NCBI GenBank assembly: GCA_016198805.1
Contig: JACQHU010000165.1
Coordinates: 1-12,083 of the forward strand
Direction of reading: 5' to 3'
Length of the DNA stretch: 12,083 nucleotides
Source: Armatimonadota bacterium
Lineage (GTDB): Bacteria > Sysuimicrobiota > Sysuimicrobiia > Sysuimicrobiales > Humicultoraceae
This document shows, piece after piece, positions 7,346 through 12,083 of the stretch (positions are counted from its first letter, which is position 1; each line of letters opens with the position of its first letter). The notes beneath the pieces were generated by a model. The model worked only from the letters and a program-made list of their open reading frames with translations. It searched no databases and was not told where the DNA came from. The translations under genes and the position numbers were made by a program.

Positions 7346-8158
7346 TCAATCGGTCGCAGCCGGTACGTCTCTCGCGCGGCGGGCAACCCGGGAGATCAGG
7401 AGGTCCACCAGCGACGGGAGCAATGCGTTGATCGCGATGCCCACCCCGTACACTCCCGGCACCACCCGCCCCGGTCGGGGGCGATCGGCCAGGTCGACAA
7501 TGGCGCGGGCGACGCGGTCGGTACTCGTCCGCAGCCCCGGCAGTCTCCTCCAACGTGAGCCCGCCGCCGTGAGCCCGGCGCCCTTCGCGGTCTTTGCGCC
7601 GAACTCGGTGCCGGCGACCGGCCCGGGGTAGATCACGCAGACGTGGACCCCCTGGGGGCCGACTTCGCGGCGCAGCGCCTCGCTGAACCCGTCCAGACCG
7701 AACTTCGTCGCGTTGTAGATCGACATGGTCGGTGTGGCGATCTTACCTGCTACCGACCCGATGTTGATGACCACCCCGCGGCGCTGCGCCAGCATGGCCG
7801 GCAGGACCGCGCGGGTCAGCAGGATCGGCGCGATCAGATTCACGGCGATCTCGGCGCGGATGTCCTCCTCGGGCAGGCGCTCCAGCCAGTCGTACTTCCC
7901 CAGCCCGGCGTTGTTCACCAGCACGTCGATGCGGCCATACCGGGCCAGGGCCTCCGAGGCAACGCGCGCGACATCCTCGCTCCTGGTCAGGTCGGCAGGC
8001 ACCACGAGGCTCTCGGGGAGTTCGGCGGCCAACTGCTGGAGACGCTCGACCCGCCGGGCCGCCAGCACCACCCGATCGCCGGCGCGGCCGAAGGCTCTCG
8101 CGGTGGCCTCGCCGATCCCGCTCGACGCGCCGGTCACGATCACCGTCCGCCCGCTCAT
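7346..8158 (-). CDS. Short-chain dehydrogenase/reductase (SDR), classical type
   Basis: NAD(P)-dependent oxidoreductase of 270 residues with the classical SDR pattern: nucleotide-binding TGASSGIG (9-16), a basic residue pair after beta-2 (AARR, 34-37) that fits NADP(H) preference, ADL (55-57), NNAG (82-85), and the catalytic tetrad Asn107, Ser135 (NIGSVAG), Tyr148 and Lys152 (YNATK), then YPGPV (177-181). The C-terminal tail has a hydrophobic stretch (about 236-256) and a basic end, as in several membrane-associated SDRs of the DltE/YqjQ sort. Substrate is not predictable. The ATG at 8158 follows a G-rich GGGGGGTGGA stretch; the frame stays open upstream to 8575 only because it is antisense to the nitroreductase gene. 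It is divergent from the nitroreductase. Confidence 0.92.
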   Translation of the reverse strand: MSGRTVIVTGASSGIGEATARAFGRAGDRVVLAARRVERLQQLAAELPESLVVPADLTRSEDVARVASEALARYGRIDVLVNNAGLGKYDWLERLPEEDIRAEIAVNLIAPILLTRAVLPAMLAQRRGVVINIGSVAGKIATPTMSIYNATKFGLDGFSEALRREVGPQGVHVCVIYPGPVAGTEFGAKTAKGAGLTAAGSRWRRLPGLRTSTDRVARAIVDLADRPRPGRVVPGVYGVGIAINALLPSLVDLLISRVARRARDVPAATD

Positions 8159-8348
8159 CGTCCACCCCCCACAGCCGGGAGCGCGGGCCCCCCGGGCCGC
8201 CCGCCTGGATGTTCGGTGGGGGAACGGGGAACCCTCGTCATCCCCGCGCTGCCCTGTGGCACGGGACGACGTCTGCCGACCGGAAGGGCAGGGATGGGCT
8301 TCTGCCCGGAGAACGGTTTGCGAAATCCCGCGTGTGAAGGAGTCTGCC
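8159..8348. promoter_or_regulatory. Divergent intergenic region between SDR and nitroreductase genes
   Basis: The only sizeable gap between divergent genes in the window (190 bases), so it should hold promoters in both directions, yet no clear -35/-10 pair is visible on either strand. It contains two inverted repeats: GCGGGC (8183-8188) with GCCCGC (8199-8204), and GGGCAG (8286-8291) with CTGCCC (8302-8307). The second would lie in the 5' leader of the nitroreductase/OsmC transcript. Confidence 0.4.
8337..8342 (+). promoter_or_regulatory. Ribosome binding site of the nitroreductase gene
   Basis: AAGGAG six bases before ATG 8349. It decides the start against the much longer open frame that extends upstream to 7725 through the antisense of the SDR gene. 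Confidence 0.8.
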
Positions 8349-8924
8349 ATGGAGTTTCGAGATGTTCTGCGCCGTCGGCGCATGATCCGCACCTTCGAGC
8401 CGCGGCCGGTACCCGATGCGACCCTGCGGCGGCTGCTCCGCGCGGCCCAGCGGGCGCCCAGCGCGGGCCACACGCAGCCGCTGGGGCTGGTCGTCGTGCG
8501 CGATCCGCAGGCGCGGCGGCATCTGGCCGCGGCCTCCTGGAGCCGGGGCGCCCGGCCCGACGCGGGGGATGTCACGGTGGTGTTTTGCGGCGATCTCGTC
8601 CGGGAGGCCGAGCGCTACGGCGCGCGGGGCGCCGGCAAGTATCTGTACATGGACGTTGCCTACGCGGCGATGCTCTTCATGCTGGCGGCCGTCAACGAGG
8701 GACTGGCGACGGCATTCATCGGCGATTTTCACGAGGAACACGTCCAGGCCGTCCTGGGCCTGCCGCCGCACATCGTGCCGGTGGGCATGGTGATCGCCGG
8801 CTACGGGCACGAAGAGCCGCGGGCAAGGCCCTGGAGGCCGCTGGACGAGATCGTGCATTACGAGCGCTACTCGCCCGCCTATGACTGGACTCCGCGCCGT
8901 CTGCCGCCGCAGCGGCCAAGTTGA
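8349..8924 (+). CDS. Nitroreductase-family flavoprotein
   Basis: FMN-dependent nitroreductase-fold oxidoreductase of 191 residues. The N terminus MEFRDVLRRRRMIRTFEPRPV is the family FMN-phosphate site (RRRxxR), followed by LLRAAQRAPSAGHTQPL (the APSAGNxQP element) and, in the C-terminal half, the helix DVAYAAMLFMLAAVNEGLATAFIG and the VGMVIAGYG strand with a nearby arginine/lysine-poor PRARPW tail. Such enzymes reduce quinones, nitro groups or flavin-linked cofactors as cytoplasmic dimers; the true substrate cannot be deduced. The stop overlaps the ribosome binding site of the OsmC gene, which starts 11 bases later, so the two are surely cotranscribed. This pairing with a peroxidase suggests a redox or detoxification unit. 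Confidence 0.88.
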   Translation: MEFRDVLRRRRMIRTFEPRPVPDATLRRLLRAAQRAPSAGHTQPLGLVVVRDPQARRHLAAASWSRGARPDAGDVTVVFCGDLVREAERYGARGAGKYLYMDVAYAAMLFMLAAVNEGLATAFIGDFHEEHVQAVLGLPPHIVPVGMVIAGYGHEEPRARPWRPLDEIVHYERYSPAYDWTPRRLPPQRPS

Positions 8925-8935
8925 GGAGGGTCGCC

Positions 8936-9400
8936 ATGAACGAGGTGATTCATCTCTCGAAGATCCGTGTCATCCAGGAGAAGCGGCCGAAGCGGCGGGC
9001 CTACATCGCCGACTTTTCTCAGCCCGTGTACTTCGGCGTGCACGCCGGCGTCGCAGCATTCTACAAGATGACACCGGAGGAGCCGCTGCCGTCCACGCTC
9101 GATTACCTGGTGGCCTCGGCCGCCGGCTGACTGACCGGGACCCTCGCCGGCGCGCTGGAGGCGCGCGGGATCTCGAGTCACCCGGACAAACTGTGGACCG
9201 AAGCGGAAGGCACCATCATGGCCCCCGAAGGCGTCATGAAGGTCACCCACATCCGGCTCACCTACCACCTGAAGATTCCTGCCGGCAAGCGGCCTGAGGC
9301 CGAGCGCGCCCTGGCCGTGTTCGAGAGCCGGTGCCCGGTGGCGCAGACGCTGAAGGGCTGCGTGGCGCTGGAGCATGACGCGGTGATTGAGGAAGAATAG
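8936..9400 (+). CDS. OsmC-family peroxidase, probable selenoprotein with in-frame TGA at residue 65
   Basis: OsmC/Ohr-fold thiol peroxidases reduce organic hydroperoxides with a peroxidatic Cys at the start of the central helix and a second conserved Cys about 65 residues later. Here the first 64 codons (from ATG 8936, behind GAGGAGGG) end STLDYLVASAAG, then TGA (9128-9130), and the same frame goes on LTGTLAGALEARGI, a standard OsmC helix, then EAEGTIMAPEGVMKVTHIRLTY and SRCPVAQTLKGC, ending at TAG 9398-9400. The TGA takes exactly the place of the peroxidatic Cys; the second Cys is residue 133. With selenocysteine at 65 the protein has the normal size of 154. A hairpin with bacterial SECIS spacing follows the TGA. 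OsmC-like selenoproteins are known from metagenomes. The alternative is a Cys-to-stop mutation making a pseudogene. It is cotranscribed with the nitroreductase gene. Confidence 0.82.
9143..9177 (+). promoter_or_regulatory. Candidate bacterial SECIS element
   Basis: GCGCGC (9150-9155) and GCGCGC (9161-9166) form a 6-bp stem closed by the five-base loop TGGAG (9156-9160). Below it, after a G-G mismatch, CC (9147-9148) pairs with GG (9168-9169), and CTCG (9143-9146) can pair with CGAG (9174-9177) across a four-base bulge. The loop begins 25 bases after the TGA and has G at its second position, as the general bacterial SECIS model asks. It lies inside the coding frame, as bacterial SECIS elements do. 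In a GC-rich gene a hairpin alone is weak proof; its value comes from the TGA position. Confidence 0.6.
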
Positions 9401-9422
9401 GACCGGACCACACCTGCCTGCC

Positions 9423-9608
9423 ATGGCCGCCGGGAATCTGGAACTCGACCGCCGGTCAGGGGCGGACGCCGCTGGCTGGGAACGCCGATGGGTGCTTCTC
9501 GTCGTGCTTGGCATCCTGGTCCTCCTGGCGGCACCCCTCCCGCAGTCAGATCTTGCGCGTCAGGCTCGTACCCATGCCTCGGCGTCGTGCCCCCAGCGCG
9601 CGGTCTGA
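9423..9608 (+). CDS. Possible small membrane protein or gene remnant
   Basis: An ATG 22 bases after the OsmC stop opens a 61-residue frame with a polar N terminus (MAAGNLELDRR, then GADAAGWERR) and one clear hydrophobic segment, WVLLVVLGILVLLAAPLP (about residues 24-41), followed by a short polar tail. The last 49 bases overlap the 3' end of the convergent nitrilase gene. There is no good ribosome binding site and no family I recognise. It could be a single-pass membrane peptide cotranscribed with OsmC, the truncated start of a lost membrane protein, or chance. The 159-base gap between OsmC and nitrilase holds nothing else that I can see. Confidence 0.25.
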   Translation: MAAGNLELDRRSGADAAGWERRWVLLVVLGILVLLAAPLPQSDLARQARTHASASCPQRAV

Positions 9609-10549
9609 ACCGGCGGCATCGGCTGCTCGTTCACCAGCAGGCGGAAGACGTCCGGCCGCGCGTAGTGCCCGGCCACGTCGAAGTCGAACTTCCCCTGGGC
9701 CACCGCGGACAGGTCCAGGTCGGCGAGGAGAATCCCCTCCTCGCCGAAGAGCGGGCCGGCCAGGTAGTCTCCCAGCGGCGCGATGATGGCGCTGCCGCCG
9801 CGCGACAGCACCTGCGGCGCATCGTCGAGTTCGTCGCGCGTCTCAAAATCTGCCGGGTACATGTCCCTGGTCACGAACTGGCAGGCTGATAGCACAAAGC
9901 ACCGCCCCTCGCACGCGATGTGTCGGATCGTGGCCTGCCAGGAGTCCCGCGAGTCGGCCGTCGGCGTCACATACAGGTCGACGCCCTTCGCGTACATGCT
10001 CATGCGGGCCAGCGGCATGTAGTTCTCCCAGCAAATGAGTCCACCCAGGCGCCCAAACGGCGTCTCAAGCACCGGCAGCGTGCTGCCGTCGCCGCTGCCC
10101 CAGATGTACCGTTCCCCGGCGGTCGGCATGAGCTTGCGGTGCTTGGCGAGCAGCCGGCCATCGGGGCCGAAGTACAGGAGGGTGCAGTAGAGCGTGCCGC
10201 GGCTGAAGGTGCTGTCGCGCTCGATGACGCCGATGGCGACGGTGGCCTGCGCCCGGCGCGCCGCCGCGCCGATGGCCTCGGTGGCCGGACCAGGCACCTC
10301 GACGGCGTTGGCCCAGTAGCGCGCCCATGCCCTGCGGCCATCCAGCGTCCGCCCGCCGATGCGCGTGCCGAACCGCACGCCCCATGGATAGGCGGGGATG
10401 AGCGCCTCGGGAAAGACCACGAGCCGGGCGCCGCCGGATGCGGCCTCCCCGATGAGGCGCACGACCTTCTCGGTGGTCGCCTCGCGGTCCATCACCACCG
10501 CAGCCGCCTGCACGACGGCCGCCCGCACTTTCGGAAACTGATCACCCAT
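9560..10549 (-). CDS. Nitrilase (carbon-nitrogen hydrolase superfamily, branch 1)
   Basis: Hydrolyses a nitrile to the carboxylic acid and ammonia through a Glu-Lys-Cys triad. The triad is complete: Glu48 in FPEALIPAYPWG, Lys139 in KHRKLMPT, and Cys173 in GGLICWENYMPL. The Cys context CWEN and the FPEA...PWG block are those of true nitrilases (aliphatic, arylaceto- or cyanoalanine type) rather than amidases or carbamoylases. Length is 329, and homologues form cytoplasmic spiral oligomers. The ATG at 10549 is preferred over the ATG at 10558 because AAGGAGG ends directly before 10558, leaving no spacer, but stands 9 bases before 10549. The gene begins inside the last codons of the ArsR/DUF2087 gene (8-base overlap), so it is probably translationally coupled to and controlled by that regulator. 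Confidence 0.94.
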   Translation of the reverse strand: MGDQFPKVRAAVVQAAAVVMDREATTEKVVRLIGEAASGGARLVVFPEALIPAYPWGVRFGTRIGGRTLDGRRAWARYWANAVEVPGPATEAIGAAARRAQATVAIGVIERDSTFSRGTLYCTLLYFGPDGRLLAKHRKLMPTAGERYIWGSGDGSTLPVLETPFGRLGGLICWENYMPLARMSMYAKGVDLYVTPTADSRDSWQATIRHIACEGRCFVLSACQFVTRDMYPADFETRDELDDAPQVLSRGGSAIIAPLGDYLAGPLFGEEGILLADLDLSAVAQGKFDFDVAGHYARPDVFRLLVNEQPMPPVQTARWGHDAEAWVRA

Positions 10550-11156
10550 CCCTGGCATCCTCCTTTACGCCCCCGGCCAGCCGGTACCGGTCCTCGTCCC
10601 GCTGCAGTAGGCCATGATCGACCAGGGCCCGGCGCAGCGACGCGACGTCATCGTAGATCGGCCGTAGCAGGGTGTTCACTTCGCGCTCCCGATACGTCTT
10701 TCCGGCCTGGAAGCGGGCCGCGACCGCCTCCAGCACCCAGTGGCGGCGCCGCTGCGACGAGGGCAGGCGCAGCAGGCGGTCGCCGTCAAAGAACGTGGCC
10801 AGGGTCCGCCCGCGCTCGTCCTTCGGCAGCGCCACCGACGGCAGCAGCCGGTTGGACAGGCCGTGGAGGCGCTGGAGATTCAGCGAGTAGTAGACGAATG
10901 GCCCGTCCCGCTCGGTCCGCACCAGGTCGGCCGCCTTCAACCTGAACAGGTGGTGTGAGACGGTCGGCGCGCTGACGCCCAGCGCCGCCGCCAGTTCGTC
11001 GACGTGACGGGGGCGTTCGACGAGCAGGCCGACCAGGCGCAGCCGGGTGGCGTCGGCGAGCGCCTTGTAGACCGCGACCAGTTCGGCGGCGAGGTCGGCG
11101 GGCCAGGGCGTTTCCTCCGGGAGTTCGGTGACAGTCTGCGTGGGGTCGCGCGGCAC
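10542..11156 (-). CDS. ArsR-type HTH regulator with C-terminal DUF2087 domain
   Basis: Cytoplasmic transcription regulator of 204 residues. The N-terminal part holds a winged helix of the ArsR kind: ALADATRLRLVGLLVERPRH, then VDELAAALGVSAPTVSHHLFRLKAADLV with the recognition helix around APTVSHHL, and the wing VRTERDGPFVYYSL. The metal-sensing ELCVC motif of ArsR/SmtB repressors is absent (HVDELAAAL), so it probably does not sense metals through that site. The C-terminal part from about residue 125 (FFDGDRLLRLPSSQRRRHWVL, then REREVNTLLRPIYDDVASLRRALVDHGLLQR) matches DUF2087, often joined to such HTHs. The start is GTG at 11156 with AAAGGA upstream. The gene overlaps the nitrilase start, and an AT-rich dyad lies 22 bases before it. 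Autoregulation and control of the nitrilase are inference. Confidence 0.9.
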   Translation of the reverse strand: MPRDPTQTVTELPEETPWPADLAAELVAVYKALADATRLRLVGLLVERPRHVDELAAALGVSAPTVSHHLFRLKAADLVRTERDGPFVYYSLNLQRLHGLSNRLLPSVALPKDERGRTLATFFDGDRLLRLPSSQRRRHWVLEAVAARFQAGKTYREREVNTLLRPIYDDVASLRRALVDHGLLQRDEDRYRLAGGVKEDARDG

Positions 11157-11162
11157 GGCGAG

Positions 11163-11200
11163 ATCAGTCCTTTCGATTCAATAATTTGACAACAGTCTAA
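11163..11200 (-). promoter_or_regulatory. AT-rich promoter/operator candidate for the regulator-nitrilase operon
   Basis: A short AT-rich island in very GC-rich DNA, directly upstream of the GTG start at 11156. It contains the dyad TCAA-TAAT-TTGA (11178-11189), the kind of TCAA/TTGA half-sites that ArsR-type proteins often bind, and on the minus strand a -35-like TTGTCA (11192-11187). A weak -10-like ACTGAT (11168-11163) lies 18 bases further on. The match is incomplete, so box assignment is tentative; the composition change and position are the stronger evidence. Confidence 0.4.
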
Positions 11201-11207
11201 CCGATGC

Positions 11208-11227
11208 GCGGCCTCATTATGGGCCGC
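11208..11227 (-). terminator. Probable terminator after the broken membrane-protein gene
   Basis: GCGGCC (11208-11213) and GGCCGC (11222-11227) form a 6-bp GC stem with an eight-base AT-rich loop. It lies 14 bases past the stop of the membrane-protein frame (11242, minus strand) and is followed on that strand by a moderately T-rich stretch. It would separate that gene from the ArsR/DUF2087 operon. Confidence 0.45.
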
Positions 11228-11241
11228 CACTGCCGGGACCG

Positions 11242-12083
11242 TCAATCCCGCCTGCCCGCGGCCGGGGCGACCCCGCCCTCGCCACCGCGGCGCCCCGGAC
11301 CGCCCGGCCGCTGCGCCGCCAGCAGTGTGTTGGCCAGGAAGAGGAGGAGCGCCAGGACGTTGAGTAGCCCTCCCCATCGGCGAGCAGCGGGCTGTCCGGC
11401 AAGATCCCCGACCAGCCGGAGCACCAGCGAGAGGTGGAGCAGGATCAGATGCCCGTAGAAGGACCGGCGGAAGGAGATGGTCCTACCCAGAACCGCTGGA
11501 AAGATGATGGGCGCGTGTGCGAAGATCCTGGCGCACCGTATGTCGTGCGAGATCGTGCCGCCACAGCCAGAGCGCGAAGGCGATCATGCTGGCTCCGATG
11601 AACTGGAATCCCATCTCGCTGCCATAGACCGCCAGCGCCAGCCCAATCAGAAGGGCATAGAGGGCGGCCACGAAGACCACCAGGCTCCACCGCGGCGGGC
11701 GAGCCAGCTGGCTGAGTTCGAGCCGCTCGCCGACGATGATCAGAGCGAGAAAGCCGGCCCACCGGGCGACAAGCACATGGGTCAGCGCACCAAGCCAGAG
11801 GGCATTGCCGGCCCATGCCACCGCCCCCGCCGCCATGGTCATAGTGGCGAGTGTCGGCTGACGGCGAATGATGACGGCGAAGACAGCAAGAAGCCCCAGA
11901 CTGCCCAGCGCGGTGAGCAGCGGACCCACCGGTCCCGGAAGGCCCGCGATCAGCCCCAGCGCCCCCAACGCCGTCAGCAGCGGCGCCGCGTAGGGCCAGC
12001 GGCCGCCGAGGGCCACCGCCCGCTCCAGGCCGATGAGCGTGGCGAGAAAGCCGGAGACTATGAGCGGACCGTGGGCCGCAGGC
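11242..12083 (-). pseudogene. Multi-pass membrane protein gene, broken by frameshift and probable deletion (5' end outside window)
   Basis: Reading in from the right edge, one minus frame gives HGPLIVSGFLATLIGLERAV, then repeated hydrophobic segments (about six), to MIAFALWLWRHDLARHTVRQD before ending at TAG 11483-11485. A second frame takes over near 11521-11535 with IFAHAPIIFPAVLGR, then SFYGHLILLHLSLVLRLVGD and WGGLLNVLALLLFLANTLLA, ending at TGA 11242-11244. The two halves look like the N- and C-terminal parts of one uncharacterised membrane protein type that has HGP(L/M)xVxGF near its start and HAPIIFPA near its end. From memory of such proteins, more transmembrane sequence is expected between the two parts, so a deletion of non-triplet length at the junction is likely rather than a single-base slip. 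A sequencing error could explain the frameshift but not missing segments. Function is unknown. Confidence 0.65.

Noticed and set aside
7643..8884. Long plus-strand open frames across the SDR and nitroreductase genes
   Set aside because: They run through the antisense of a complete SDR gene with all catalytic motifs, and their residue mix (His, Gln, Arg, Pro rich) is typical of shadow frames in GC-rich DNA.
9128..9130. TGA taken as a real stop, giving a 64-residue protein and a separate C-terminal gene from 9218
   Set aside because: The sequence between 9131 and 9217 continues the OsmC helix and strand in the same frame without damage, and the TGA is at the catalytic Cys position. Two separate genes would leave this stretch unexplained.
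10550..10558. ATG 10558 as the nitrilase start
   Set aside because: AAGGAGG abuts this ATG with no spacer, while ATG 10549 has a 9-base spacer; the extra residues MPG are not needed by the fold.

Overview
The window is strongly GC-rich bacterial DNA (about two-thirds G+C by eye) with tight operons, frequent GTG starts and AAGGAGG-type ribosome binding sites. It looks like a chromosomal segment of a high-GC, free-living, probably uncultivated soil or sediment bacterium. No marker gene fixes the phylum. No tRNA, rRNA, CRISPR array, transposase or integrase is visible.

Layout, left to right. (1) 1-4974, minus strand: a five-gene operon in the order AstE/aspartoacylase-type metallo-deacylase, Tat-exported solute-binding protein, PotA-type ATPase, PotB-type permease, PotC-type permease (cut by the window edge). 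It looks like import of a polyamine-like or acylated amine/amino-acid compound plus its hydrolysis. (2) 4964-6034, plus strand: a YegS/DagK-type lipid kinase whose start overlaps the divergent deacylase start, followed at once by the C-terminal half of a VOC/glyoxalase domain, probably a gene remnant. (3) 6117-6968, plus: a protein with an N-terminal helix-turn-helix and two LAGLIDADG-like repeats that have lost both catalytic acids, so probably a DNA-binding regulator. (4) 7048-8158, minus: a short-chain dehydrogenase and, downstream, a CspA cold-shock protein. (5) 8349-9400, plus: a nitroreductase followed 11 bases later by an OsmC-family peroxidase. The OsmC frame is interrupted by a single TGA exactly where the peroxidatic cysteine belongs, and a hairpin with bacterial SECIS geometry follows. 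The best reading is one selenocysteine-containing OsmC of 154 residues. (6) 9560-11156, minus: an ArsR-HTH/DUF2087 regulator overlapping a nitrilase gene by 8 bases, with an AT-rich promoter/operator candidate upstream. (7) 11242-12083, minus: a multi-pass membrane protein gene broken by a frameshift and probably an internal deletion, running off the right edge.

The most notable item is the selenocysteine OsmC paired with a nitroreductase as a small redox or detoxification unit. Second is the catalytically dead LAGLIDADG-like protein, whose architecture recalls the domesticated regulator WhiA but with the HTH at the N terminus.
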